From assembly GCF_003751305.1 (NCBI RefSeq), contig NZ_RJKV01000004.1, forward strand, positions 173,760 through 237,759: 64,000 bases of DNA. Direction: 5' to 3'. Positions 17,101-24,810 of this stretch are shown in pieces (position 1 is the stretch's first letter; the number at the start of each line of letters is the position of its first letter). The notes under the pieces are model-generated. The model was given only the letters and a program-made list of their open reading frames with translations. It did not search any database and had not been told where the DNA came from. This DNA is from Stenotrophomonas rhizophila. GTDB taxonomy: Bacteria; Pseudomonadota; Gammaproteobacteria; Xanthomonadales; Xanthomonadaceae. A program made the translations under genes and the position numbers.

Positions 17101-17174
17101 ATCGGCACCAGGCTGCCGAGACACACGCCGAGTGCGGCGTACAACGCCGCACGCTTCAATCGCTTTGCATTCAT
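14148..17174 (-). CDS. TonB-dependent outer-membrane receptor, Oar-like
   Basis: A 1008-residue outer-membrane receptor. After the signal peptide (ending VSAQN) comes a carboxypeptidase-regulatory-like beta domain (about 30-115: VAGRATAGDQVTVV, GSYRLGQLPVGDYQL). A plug domain follows (about 130-260: NRQELSRLPVAQDLSAVALL, NAVFINGLNVTDMYTRRG, GGVINAVTRSGTNEFQGG). The rest is a 22-strand barrel ending in aromatic LMVTWNF. The ATG at 17174 has AGGAGAG upstream; a longer in-frame reading to 17402 lacks a leader. It takes energy from TonB/ExbBD encoded elsewhere. It lies 43 bp behind the transglutaminase-like gene, within a group of murein-peptide enzymes. The substrate may therefore be a muropeptide or peptide rather than a siderophore, as inferred from context alone. 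Confidence 0.92.
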   Translation of the reverse strand: MNAKRLKRAALYAALGVCLGSLVPMGVSAQNVSGAVAGRATAGDQVTVVSNGTGLTRTVTASADGSYRLGQLPVGDYQLQLSRDGQTLGEPFAVSVAVGGTTTVNLASSGDVVNLDALQVIGARVVNRVDVYSTETSFNVNRQELSRLPVAQDLSAVALLAPGVVGGNSSFGGLSFAGSSVAENAVFINGLNVTDMYTRRGFSSAPFGFFNEFQVKTGGYSVEFGRSTGGVINAVTRSGTNEFQGGVEVTAEPSALRSSPRDHFHRDGTPHSYASRDNSSFLKTNVWGSGPIIKDKLFLFAMYEDRDDTGHNTSSDALTWFKNKSDNGFWGAKLDWNINDNHSLALLAFSDEGEITNGSYNYDWDDDQIGAWGGDSVTETGGKNWSATYTGHFGENFTARAMVGENNQRAFTNSSLDEACSPVFTDASYASRLGKLNGLRPGCHPTGAAVAERDDTREVARLDFEWQLGTHLLRFGVDRELMTTEQSTRYPGPTQLSYTAYVARPGDEVWDGANAYVPAGVTEMLRARNRVSGGTFETEANAFYLEDIWNITPNLMLNLGVRWDRFENRTADGDAFIKMDDLIAPRFGFSWDMKGDGSTKLFGNAGRYYLPVTNNINVNFAGGLTDEYSYYVLNGWQQQANPVTGAPYMAPVIGQQIGPVDTRMNTGAADLRQSVDKDLKAVYQDEYILGFQTMINQAWSWGVNATYRKMDRALDDMRINHTPCGPTGTTLWPIANPGESLTIWGDSSIGCTTEGWITIDTAKDGYRKGGSLEVVGYSKPKRTYKALEFQIDRAWDEKWLFNASYLWSRSDGNFEGPVNSDTNYGDTGMVQHWDHPSNNQRYGPLFNDFRHQFKFRAAYALNEQWSFGTTLQVVSGGPITAFGVMWPNDTVAGGSTSSEGSGGGTGWLCVANCSGAYNQRQFEYSPRGAFGRLPWTWTMGANVTWRLPVEGIDLSARLSVYNLFNNQTVINVHQRYEAQPGQVRENTFNTGTRWQAPRYTQLMVTWNF

Positions 17175-17217
17175 TCCCTGCTCTCTCCTGCAGATGTGGA
17201 ATCGTGGATACCGCCGT

Positions 17218-18690
17218 TTACCGCTTTGCCTCCAGTGGCACCACGTGCGACTGGACGTCGTAATTCCATTGATCGAAGTACAGGTTGCCGCCGGACCACT
17301 CGGCCTCACCGCGCTGGGAGTCGACCGTGTCCGAGCGGACGTGCTGCTTGGCTGGCACCAGCGGCTGGCCGTAGTCGTCGTTGAAGGCGATGCGATAGGC
17401 ATCCAGCCCGCCTAGATAGAAATCGCGCAACGCCGGCTGCGGGCTGTCCAGCCGCCCGGTGGTGACATCCATCGGCACCCAGCCATACGGCGCCAGATAC
17501 ACCGCGCCCCAGTCGTGCAGATTGTTGTAGCCGACCGCATCATCCGAATAGACCATGCCGGACTGCCAGCGCGCGGGAACACCGTTCAAGCGCAACAGGG
17601 ACATCAGCAGCAGCGTCTGCTGCCCGCAATCGGCATGACCGGCGTGCAGGGCGTAATCGCTGATGTTGGAGATGGTCGCGTACTCGCGCGCACCGGCCCA
17701 CGGAATGGCGTCCACCGCGTCGAACAGCTTCTGCACGATCCGGTATGGATCGGTCTCCGCGCCGACCACCTGCTGCGAGAACGCGCGCAGCGCCGGGGTA
17801 AACACGATGTGCGGCGCCTGCTCGGCGAGGTACGGCTTCAGCGCAGGATCGTCCGGCGTGGGTTGGACCCTGGCCGGATCGATCGCGATATGCCGGGCGT
17901 ACACAGTCACTGCATAGCGGATCTGGAACTCCGTGGGCGTGCCGGCCATCGCCTTGCGCTCCAGGTAGGCGGTCCGCTGCAGGGTGGCTTCAGGCGCCAC
18001 CTGCGCGCCGGCCGGTGTACTCGCGATCCAGGTGATGTCCTGCTGCTGGCCCGCGATGGCGCGCGGGTACGGAATCCACGCGCGGATGGTTTCCCCGGCA
18101 GGCACGGCATCGGGCTTGACCACCAGCGACTGCGTGACCTCGATACGACGTGGCACCAGGCTGGTCGCGCCCGTGGCACGGGCGGCGCCAACGATCTCCT
18201 GGTGGTGCGGGTGCAGGTGCTCGTAGGGGCCGTCCTTCGGCACCGGGGCATCGGGCGAGCGCCGGGCACGCGCCTCGGCGCTGATGCGGAACAGGTTGGA
18301 CGGCGCGCGTTTGAAGTAGCGGCGCTGGCCATCGATATCCAGGTGTTCGATCAGGCCGGCCGCCTCCCAGCGCGCGAAGTCGTCCTCGCGAAGATCGGGA
18401 ATCTGCCTGCGCAGCTGCGCTTTGGCGGCCGCCGCATCCAGTGTGAAGTCCAGCCGCATGCGACGCATGCGTTCGCGCTCGAAGGCATAGGCCTGACGGT
18501 CCGCTGCCGACAGGCTCGGATCCTGCAACGCCGCCGCGATGTCGGCCTCGGCCTGAGCGAACGCACCGCGGTCGATTCCGGCGATCACCGTCGGCAGCGC
18601 GGTCGGCGCAGCGGCCAGCCCCCACGGCGTTGCCAGCAGACCAGCGCACAGGCACCAGACAGCAGGCAGAGGCAATCGCGGTTTGCGCAT
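17218..18690 (-). CDS. Exported transglutaminase-like (papain-fold) protein
   Basis: A 490-residue protein with a leader (MRKPRLPLPAVWCLCAGLLATPWGLAAAP). The N-terminal half (about 30-170) is helical and charged. The middle has a beta domain (about 180-275), and the C-terminal part is a transglutaminase-like cysteine-protease core. The triad is Cys355 (HADCGQQTLLLMSLL), His392 (NNLHDWGAVYL) and Asp408 (GWVPMDVT). Bacterial members are usually peptidases or amidases rather than cross-linkers. The start at 18690 puts the leader first; an in-frame ATG at 18747 would add 19 residues. It is the first gene of the leftward set and shares a divergent promoter region with the NlpC/P60 gene. Confidence 0.85.
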   Translation of the reverse strand: MRKPRLPLPAVWCLCAGLLATPWGLAAAPTALPTVIAGIDRGAFAQAEADIAAALQDPSLSAADRQAYAFERERMRRMRLDFTLDAAAAKAQLRRQIPDLREDDFARWEAAGLIEHLDIDGQRRYFKRAPSNLFRISAEARARRSPDAPVPKDGPYEHLHPHHQEIVGAARATGATSLVPRRIEVTQSLVVKPDAVPAGETIRAWIPYPRAIAGQQQDITWIASTPAGAQVAPEATLQRTAYLERKAMAGTPTEFQIRYAVTVYARHIAIDPARVQPTPDDPALKPYLAEQAPHIVFTPALRAFSQQVVGAETDPYRIVQKLFDAVDAIPWAGAREYATISNISDYALHAGHADCGQQTLLLMSLLRLNGVPARWQSGMVYSDDAVGYNNLHDWGAVYLAPYGWVPMDVTTGRLDSPQPALRDFYLGGLDAYRIAFNDDYGQPLVPAKQHVRSDTVDSQRGEAEWSGGNLYFDQWNYDVQSHVVPLEAKR

Positions 18691-18764
18691 CACAGGATCC
18701 ACGGCGACACTTCCCAAGGTGCGGGTGGGGTAATCGCTGTGTAACACGGGCCTGATAGCCGGTC

Positions 18765-18808
18765 AATAATTTATTCTTGCTTTCGCCGAAAAAAGGAATA
18801 AATATTCC
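18765..18808. promoter_or_regulatory. Divergent promoter with operator-like palindromes
   Basis: GGAATAAATATTCC (18795-18808) is a perfect 14-base palindrome. A related half-symmetric site, AATAATTTATTC, lies at 18765-18776. A rightward sigma-70-like promoter, TTGCTT (18777-18782), 16-base spacer, TAAATA (18799-18804), has its -10 inside the palindrome. TAAATT on the minus strand (within 18770-18775) is a leftward -10 candidate. Local AT content is far above the surroundings. The RpiR/MurR-type regulator encoded in the rightward set is the natural candidate to bind here. Confidence 0.6.
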
Positions 18809-18836
18809 TGATGCTTCCGAGGAGGGTGACCGCGTC

Positions 18837-20282
18837 ATGATCCTGGCTTCCCCCCACCGCCCCGTGCGGTCCCGCTGGTTGCCCCGCGCCGTGTTGGCTG
18901 CGGTGCTCGCGACCAACCTCGCGCCAACGTGGGCCGAGGGTCCGCGTGCTGTGCCGGTCGCCAATTTCGGCGGGGTCATCGCCCTGCGCGAGGCCTATCT
19001 CGCGCCCGGCTTCTGGGCCGATCGCCTGCCCGATCCGGACCGCGTGATCCTGGATCGCGCAGCTATCGCCACGCAGAACGCCCGCATGCGTGCCGAAGAC
19101 GCCTCGATCCACGATCTGCGCGCGCTGCCAGCGCAGCTGCCCCGCGACCAAGTGCTGGGCAGCATCCAGTCGCTGTCCAGGTGGCCGGAGCGCACGCTGT
19201 CTGACCAGGATGGCAAGACCATCAGCGACCGGCAGCGCAGTGACACCCTGGCCAATCTCGCGCTGGAGGCGATACCGGCGCAGCGCCCACTGCAGTACGG
19301 CCTGGTCACCCATCGCGCTGCGCTGCGTGCGTTCCCGACCACGCTGCGGGTCTTCAGCAGCCAGGGCGACACGGACATCGACCGCTTCCAGGAGTCAGCG
19401 CTGTTCCCCGGCGACGCGGTGGCGGTGCTGCATGAAAGCGCCGACGGGCGCTGGCTGTTCATCACCAGCGAACGTTATTCGGCGTGGATCGAGAAGCGCT
19501 TCGTGGGTATCGGTGACGCGGACACGGTGCTCGGCTACGGTCAACGCGGTCCTTACCGCGTGGTCACCGGCGCCACGGCGTTCACCGCCTACACCCCGGA
19601 GGAACCGCGCGTGTCGCGGCTTCAACTGGACATGGGCGTGCGCCTGCCGGTGATCGCCGACTGGCCGCTGGAGAAGACCGTCAATGGCCAACAGGCCCAC
19701 GCCGCGCATGTGGTGCAGCTGCCGGTGCGCGATGCCGACGGTCGCCTGGCACTGATCCCGGCGCTGCTGCCGCGTTCGCAGGACACTGCGGATGACTACC
19801 TGCCGCTGACTCCGCGCACGCTGCTGACCCAGGCCTTCAAGTTCCTCGGCGAACGCTACGGCTGGGGCCACGATTACGACACCCGCGACTGCAGCGGCTT
19901 CGTCTCGGAGATCTACCGCAGTGTCGGCGTGCTGATGCCACGCAACACCAGCGCGCAGGCGATCAGCCCCGCGCTGGACCGCATCGCCTTCACCGCGAAG
20001 GACGGCAAGCCCACGCGCGATGCCGTCGTAAAAGAACTGCAGGTCGGCGATCTGGTCTACATCCCCGGGCACGTGATGATGGCGATCGGCCACATCGACG
20101 GCCGTACCTGGCTGATCCATGACACCGCCGGCGGCGGCTGGATCGGCGCGGACGGCAAGCGCGTGCAGGCCCATCTCAACGGCGTGTCGGTCACTCCGCT
20201 GGAGCCGATGATGGCCAGCGATACCGTGAGCTACATCGACCGCATCACCAACATCCAGCGCCTTCGGCCACAGAACCCCTGA
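18837..20282 (+). CDS. SH3 and NlpC/P60 domain endopeptidase (YkfC-like)
   Basis: A 481-residue exported cysteine peptidase. Family members such as YkfC cut the gamma-D-Glu-L-diamino-acid bond of peptidoglycan stem peptides. The leader ends near TWAEG (residue 35). Two bacterial-SH3-like segments follow (about 165-310, including VFSSQGDTDIDRF and RWLFITSERYSAWIEKRFV). The C-terminal NlpC/P60 domain has Cys352 (RDCSGFVSEIY), His412 (GHVMMAIGHID) and a third polar residue near His428. The start at 18837 is set by GAGGAGGG at 18819-18826. The stop codon abuts the epimerase ATG with no gap, so the pair is translationally coupled. The pairing mirrors ykfB-ykfC of Bacillus subtilis. Confidence 0.92.
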   Translation: MILASPHRPVRSRWLPRAVLAAVLATNLAPTWAEGPRAVPVANFGGVIALREAYLAPGFWADRLPDPDRVILDRAAIATQNARMRAEDASIHDLRALPAQLPRDQVLGSIQSLSRWPERTLSDQDGKTISDRQRSDTLANLALEAIPAQRPLQYGLVTHRAALRAFPTTLRVFSSQGDTDIDRFQESALFPGDAVAVLHESADGRWLFITSERYSAWIEKRFVGIGDADTVLGYGQRGPYRVVTGATAFTAYTPEEPRVSRLQLDMGVRLPVIADWPLEKTVNGQQAHAAHVVQLPVRDADGRLALIPALLPRSQDTADDYLPLTPRTLLTQAFKFLGERYGWGHDYDTRDCSGFVSEIYRSVGVLMPRNTSAQAISPALDRIAFTAKDGKPTRDAVVKELQVGDLVYIPGHVMMAIGHIDGRTWLIHDTAGGGWIGADGKRVQAHLNGVSVTPLEPMMASDTVSYIDRITNIQRLRPQNP

Positions 20283-21392
20283 ATGAAGATCACCGACATT
20301 GAACTCGGCATGCTGCGCGTGCCGCTGAAGACCCCGTTCAAGACCGCACTGCGCACCGTGGACACCGTCGAAGACGTGGTGGTGCTGGTCCGCACCGACA
20401 GCGGCCACACCGGCTACGGTGAGGCGCCGGCCACGGCGGTGATCACCGGCGATACCCACGGCTCGATCATCGAGGCCATCGACAGCTTCATCAAACCGCG
20501 CCTGATCGGCGAGGACGTGGCCAACCTCAACCGGCTCTGCGGCCTGATCCAGACCTCGATGGAGCGCAACACCAGCGCCAAGGCGGCGGTGGAGATCGCG
20601 GTCTACGATCTGTGGGCACAGCTGCACAACGCGCCGCTGTACCGCATGCTCGGCGGTGGCGACCCGGTGATCACCACCGACATCACCATCAGCGTGGACT
20701 ACATCGACAAGATGGTGGCCGACTCGCTCTCGGCGATCGAACGCGGGTTCGAGTCGCTGAAGATCAAGGTCGGCAAGGACATCGGCCTGGACATCGAGCG
20801 GGTCAAGGCGATCCACGCCGCGGTGCAGGGTCGCGCCCTGCTGCGCCTGGATGCCAACCAGGGCTGGACCGCCAAGCAGGCCGTGCACGCGATGCGTGCG
20901 CTGGAAGAAGCCGGCGTGGTGCTGGAGCTGCTGGAGCAGCCGGTCAAGGCTGCCGACATCAGTGGCCTGAAGTACGTCACCGATCGGGTCAACACGCCGG
21001 TCATGGCCGATGAAAGCGTGTTCAACCCCGGCCAGGTGTTCGACCTGATCCAGCAGCGCGCCGCCGATATCATCAACATCAAGCTGATGAAGACCGGCGG
21101 GTTGTCCAACGCGATCCGCATCGCCGACATCGCCGCGATCTACGGCGTGCCGTGCATGATCGGCTGCATGATCGAATCGAGCATCTCCGTGGCCGCCGCC
21201 GTGCACCTGGCCGTCGCCAAGAGCGACATCATCACCAAGGTGGATCTGGACGGGCCATCACTGGGCCAGTTCAACCCGGTCACCGGTGGGGTCAACTTCA
21301 ACGAATCGGAGATCACCATCAGCGATGCGCCCGGGCTGGGCATCACGGAAGTACGTGGACTGGAAATGATCACGCCGCGGCGGTGGTCCTGA
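20283..21392 (+). CDS. L-Ala-D/L-Glu epimerase (dipeptide epimerase, enolase superfamily)
   Basis: A 369-residue cytoplasmic enzyme that interconverts L-Ala-D-Glu and L-Ala-L-Glu so that murein dipeptide can be degraded. The active site is intact: Lys160 and Lys162 (LKIKVG), metal ligands Asp190 (LDANQGW), Glu218 (LEQP) and Asp243 (ADES), and Lys267 (IKLMKTGG). The DxD pair at Asp321/Asp323 (VDLDGP) is the specificity mark of Ala-Glu epimerases and falls at the same numbers as in the Bacillus enzyme. It starts directly after the NlpC/P60 stop codon. E. coli YcjG and B. subtilis YkfB are the characterised relatives. Confidence 0.94.
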   Translation: MKITDIELGMLRVPLKTPFKTALRTVDTVEDVVVLVRTDSGHTGYGEAPATAVITGDTHGSIIEAIDSFIKPRLIGEDVANLNRLCGLIQTSMERNTSAKAAVEIAVYDLWAQLHNAPLYRMLGGGDPVITTDITISVDYIDKMVADSLSAIERGFESLKIKVGKDIGLDIERVKAIHAAVQGRALLRLDANQGWTAKQAVHAMRALEEAGVVLELLEQPVKAADISGLKYVTDRVNTPVMADESVFNPGQVFDLIQQRAADIINIKLMKTGGLSNAIRIADIAAIYGVPCMIGCMIESSISVAAAVHLAVAKSDIITKVDLDGPSLGQFNPVTGGVNFNESEITISDAPGLGITEVRGLEMITPRRWS

Positions 21393-21402
21393 CGCCGTGC
21401 CC

Positions 21403-22251
21403 ATGCCGCCCCTGGTGAAAATCCGCTCCGAGCGTGACCACATGTCGGCGATCGAACGTCGCATCGCCGACTTCATCCTCGACAACGCCCACCTCCTGCG
21501 CGATTACTCCTCCCAGCAGTTGGCCAGTGCATTGGGGATCAGCCAGTCCAGCGTGGTCAAGTTCAGCCAGAAGCTCGGCTTCAAGGGCTACCCCGATCTC
21601 AAGTACTCCATCGGCGAGGCCGTCGCGCGCGCCGGCAGTGACCCGCACAGCCGACCACCCGCGCCGGAGGCGGCCGACGGCTTCTCCCAGATCGCCGAGC
21701 GCCTGCGCGCAAGCAAAGCCGCCGCCGAAGAAGAAACCTGGCTGGCCAATCCACAGGCCGACATCGAAGCCATCGTGCAGCTGATCGACGGGGCGCCCAA
21801 GGTGTTCGTCTACGGGTTGGGCGATGACGGCCTGTACGCGCGCGAGTTCGCCATGCGGCTGTCGCTGCTGGGCATGCTCACCGTGCACCACGCCGATCCG
21901 ATCCTGATGATGGCCAACCTCTCGGCCGCGCGGCCCGGGGATGCGATGCTGGTGTTCTCCGAGTTCGGCAAGCTGCCGCAGCTGTTCCAGCTGTCGCGCC
22001 AGTTCCAGGACATGGGCGGCAAGGTGGTCTCGATCACCCGCCACAGCGCCAACCCGCTGCGCGCGCACGCCGATGCCAGCCTGGTGCTGTGCGCCCACGA
22101 CCCGGCGCCGCACGTGGCGCAACTGCTGTACCGTTCCTCATTGCAGTCCCTGCTGGATGTTGTCTTCGTCCTGCTGTGCCACGCCAACCCGGACCGCCAC
22201 CGCCAGCTCGGGGTGAACCTGGAACGGATCGAACACCTGATCGACAGCTGA
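21403..22251 (+). CDS. RpiR/MurR-family transcriptional regulator
   Basis: A 282-residue regulator. The N-terminal helix-turn-helix domain (about 1-80) has the family features ERRIADFILDN, SSQQLASALGISQSSVVKFSQKLGFKGYPDLK. The C-terminal SIS sugar-phosphate-binding domain (about 120-260) contains VFVYGLGDDGLYAREFAMRL and FSEFGKLPQLFQLSRQF. MurR of E. coli senses MurNAc-6-phosphate, but here the effector is unknown and could be a murein metabolite. The ATG at 21403 is used; GTG at 21397 adds two residues. It lies 10 bp after the epimerase gene and probably controls this operon and the divergent one through the palindromes at 18765-18808. Confidence 0.9.
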   Translation: MPPLVKIRSERDHMSAIERRIADFILDNAHLLRDYSSQQLASALGISQSSVVKFSQKLGFKGYPDLKYSIGEAVARAGSDPHSRPPAPEAADGFSQIAERLRASKAAAEEETWLANPQADIEAIVQLIDGAPKVFVYGLGDDGLYAREFAMRLSLLGMLTVHHADPILMMANLSAARPGDAMLVFSEFGKLPQLFQLSRQFQDMGGKVVSITRHSANPLRAHADASLVLCAHDPAPHVAQLLYRSSLQSLLDVVFVLLCHANPDRHRQLGVNLERIEHLIDS

Positions 22252-22269
22252 TCCCTGGAGTCCGCCACG

Positions 22270-23028
22270 ATGATGTCGCTGTTCCGTTCCGTCACCGCCG
22301 CGGTGCTGCTGCTCGCCACCGCTCCCGTCTTGGCCACCCCTCTGGACGGCAGCACGCAGCTGGTCGTGGTCACCACCGAAGGCTGGGAGGCCACCCAGGG
22401 CACGCTCCAGGCCTTTGAGCGCACTGCGCAGGGCTGGCAGCCGCACGGCGCCGCCGTTGATGTAGCCGTGGGCCGAAGCGGCAGCGCATGGGGTGAGGGA
22501 CTGCATCCGGCCCAGGCCGGAACGCCGCAGAAACAGGAAGGCGACGGGCGCAGCCCGGCCGGTATCTTTGCGATCGGGCCGGCCTTCGGCTATGCGCCCG
22601 GCGTCACCAGCGGCCTGCCCTACCAGCCGATGCGCGACACCAGCTACTGCATGGATGTGCCGGATTCGCCGTATTACAACCGCATCGTCGATGCCGAGGT
22701 GGTCGGCGCCGAGGCGGTGGAAGGCTCGACCGAGCCGATGCGGCTGGACCTGCACAACAAGGGCGACGTGCGCTACCGCGAAGGCTTCGTGATCGATCAC
22801 AACCCGAAAGCGACGCCCGGCCGTGGCAGCTGCATCTTCGCCCATCTGTGGCGCGCGCCCGGTGAGGCCACCGCCGGCTGCACCGCGATGGAGCCCGCAC
22901 GGATGACCACGCTGCTGGCCTGGTTGAATGCCAGCGCGCGGCCACGCTTCGTGCTGCTGCCGCGCGCGGAGTACCAGCGCCTGCAGGCCGAGTGGCAGCT
23001 ACCCGTGCTGACGGAGAGCGTGCCGTGA
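22270..23028 (+). CDS. Exported YkuD-like L,D-transpeptidase-fold protein (COG3786)
   Basis: 252 residues. The signal peptide ends near LATPLDG (residue 25). The catalytic region is GSCIFAH (His192) and TAGCTAM (Cys204), the COG3786 version of the L,D-transpeptidase site, where the His-Cys spacing is shorter than in YkuD/YbiS enzymes. Such proteins cross-link, trim or attach proteins to peptidoglycan at the meso-diaminopimelate. Within a group of murein-peptide degrading genes, L,D-carboxypeptidase or transpeptidase activity on stem peptides is plausible but unproven. It lies 18 bp after the regulator gene, with GGAG upstream. Its stop overlaps the GTG start of the permease. Confidence 0.85.
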   Translation: MMSLFRSVTAAVLLLATAPVLATPLDGSTQLVVVTTEGWEATQGTLQAFERTAQGWQPHGAAVDVAVGRSGSAWGEGLHPAQAGTPQKQEGDGRSPAGIFAIGPAFGYAPGVTSGLPYQPMRDTSYCMDVPDSPYYNRIVDAEVVGAEAVEGSTEPMRLDLHNKGDVRYREGFVIDHNPKATPGRGSCIFAHLWRAPGEATAGCTAMEPARMTTLLAWLNASARPRFVLLPRAEYQRLQAEWQLPVLTESVP

Positions 23029-24326
23029 GTACCGCACCGCCGGATCCGCAGCTCGAGCGCGCGGTCAGCCGCTGGCAGATTGTCGGGCTCTCGATCAACG
23101 ATGTGATCGGCAGTGGCATCTACCTGCTGCCGGCCGCCACCGTTGCCCTGCTCGGCCCCTTCAGCCTGTGGGGCGTGGTCGCCGCCGGCATCGTGGTCGC
23201 GCTGCTGGTGCTCTGCTACGCGCAGGCGGCCAGCTACTTCGACGAGCCCGGCGGCAGCTATCTGTATGCGCGTGAGGCGTTCGGCCGGTTTGCCGGGTTC
23301 GAGATCGGCTGGATGATCTGGCTGACCCGGATCAGCTCCGCCGCCGCGCTCAGCAATGCACTGGCCGATGCGGTGGCACGCTTCTGGCCGTGGGCCGGGC
23401 ATGACATCGGCCGCGTCGCGATCATCGTCGTCTCGCTCGGTTTCCTCACCGCGGTGAACGTGGCCGGCGTGCGCTCGGCGGCACGCACCGGGGTCATCCT
23501 GGTGATCGGCAAGCTGTTGCCGCTGCTGTTGTTCGTGGCGATCGGCGTGTTCTACGTCGATACCGACCTGGCCTTCTCCGGCGTTCGCCCGGACCCGCAC
23601 GATCTGCAGCGCATGGGCGAAGCCGCGCTCCTGCTGCTGTATGCCTACGCCGGCTTCGAGAACATCCCGGCCGCTGCCGGCGAGTACAAGAACCCGCGTC
23701 GCGATATTCCGTTCGCGTTGATCACCATGATCATCACCGTCACCGTGATCTACGGCGCGGTGCAGTTCATTGCGCAGGGCACGCTGGCCGGATTGGCCAG
23801 CTCGCCGACGCCGCTGGCCGATGCCGCCGCCAGCTTCGGTGGACTCACGCTCGCCTTGATCCTGACGGTCGGCGCGACGATCTCGATCCTCGGCACCAAC
23901 AGCAACACGATGATGATGGGCCCGCGCTTCCTGTTCGCCCTGGCACGCGATGGCTACGGGCCGAAGATCCTGGCCCAGGTGCACCCGCGCTTGCGCACAC
24001 CGGCGGCGGCGATCATCGCGCAGGGCCTGATCGCGCTGGCGCTGGCCTTGTCCGGTTCATTCGTGCAGCTGGCACTGTTGTCGATGACCACGCGCCTGTT
24101 CGCCTACATCGGCACAGCCGCCGCGGTGCTGGTGCTGGCGCGTCGTTTCCGTGATCGCCCGGGTGCACTGAAGCTGCCGGGTGGCCCGTTGATTCCGATC
24201 CTCGCGCTGGTGTTGTGCCTGGCCCTGTTCGCCAGTGCGAGCTGGCAGAACATCGCTGCGGCGGGCATCGCGTTCGCCGTGGGTGCGGTGATCTACATGT
24301 TCCCGCGCCGCGATCACCAGGGCTGA
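23025..24326 (+). CDS. APC-superfamily amino-acid permease
   Basis: A 433-residue inner-membrane transporter with about 12 helices. The helix 1 signature SINDVIGSGIYLLPA and the helix 6 signature YAYAGFENIPAAAGEYKNPRRDIP are typical of the amino acid-polyamine-organocation family. The GTG start at 23025 overlaps the TGA of the preceding gene (GTGA), with GGAG at 23013-23016. In this operon it probably brings free amino acids released by the periplasmic enzymes, such as L-Ala, D-Ala or Glu, or a dipeptide, into the cell. Substrate is not readable from sequence. Confidence 0.9.
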   Translation: MSTAPPDPQLERAVSRWQIVGLSINDVIGSGIYLLPAATVALLGPFSLWGVVAAGIVVALLVLCYAQAASYFDEPGGSYLYAREAFGRFAGFEIGWMIWLTRISSAAALSNALADAVARFWPWAGHDIGRVAIIVVSLGFLTAVNVAGVRSAARTGVILVIGKLLPLLLFVAIGVFYVDTDLAFSGVRPDPHDLQRMGEAALLLLYAYAGFENIPAAAGEYKNPRRDIPFALITMIITVTVIYGAVQFIAQGTLAGLASSPTPLADAAASFGGLTLALILTVGATISILGTNSNTMMMGPRFLFALARDGYGPKILAQVHPRLRTPAAAIIAQGLIALALALSGSFVQLALLSMTTRLFAYIGTAAAVLVLARRFRDRPGALKLPGGPLIPILALVLCLALFASASWQNIAAAGIAFAVGAVIYMFPRRDHQG

Positions 24327-24431
24327 GCAGATGCGCAGGTGAATGGCGCTTGATGTGTCATTCACCTCGCGGGTCCATGACGTTAACCCGGCTTTGGGTA
24401 CGGTGAAGCCTCACCCAACCGGAGCCAACAC

Positions 24432-24779
24432 ATGAGCACTGACTATCAGATTCCCGGCCGGGTGCCGGAAGACGGTGTCCCGCGCCAGGCCGTATCGGAC
24501 TATTGGCGTGAGCGCTTTCCAAGCGAACCGTACTACGACAACAACCAGTTCTTCGATGACTACGAGCCCGCGTATCAACTGGGTCATCGCACCCGTGCCG
24601 ACGACATGATCCGCGCGTATGAAGAAGTGGAAGCCGAGCTGCAGACCCGTTGGGCGCAGGAACACGGCCAGAGCAAGCTGAGTTGGGAACAGGCCCGCAA
24701 TGCCGTGCGCCGCGGCTGGGATGAATCCACCGCGCTGCGCCAGGCGCACCTGGACAAAGGCGTGCCGCGCGGCACCTGA
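24432..24779 (+). CDS. Small hydrophilic conserved hypothetical protein
   Basis: 115 residues, acidic and aromatic, without leader or membrane helix. Two blocks stand out: SDYWRERFPSEPYYDNNQFF-DDYEPAYQLGHRTR and the C-terminal LSWEQARNAVRRGWDE. They resemble a widespread family of small bacterial proteins seen near stress genes, but no function is known to me. CGGAGCC lies before the ATG. It stands alone between two rightward genes. A GC hairpin at 24811-24840 follows it. Confidence 0.8.
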   Translation: MSTDYQIPGRVPEDGVPRQAVSDYWRERFPSEPYYDNNQFFDDYEPAYQLGHRTRADDMIRAYEEVEAELQTRWAQEHGQSKLSWEQARNAVRRGWDESTALRQAHLDKGVPRGT

Positions 24780-24810
24780 TCGCGCCTGTTTGCAGCGCAC
24801 TGGCGCAAAC

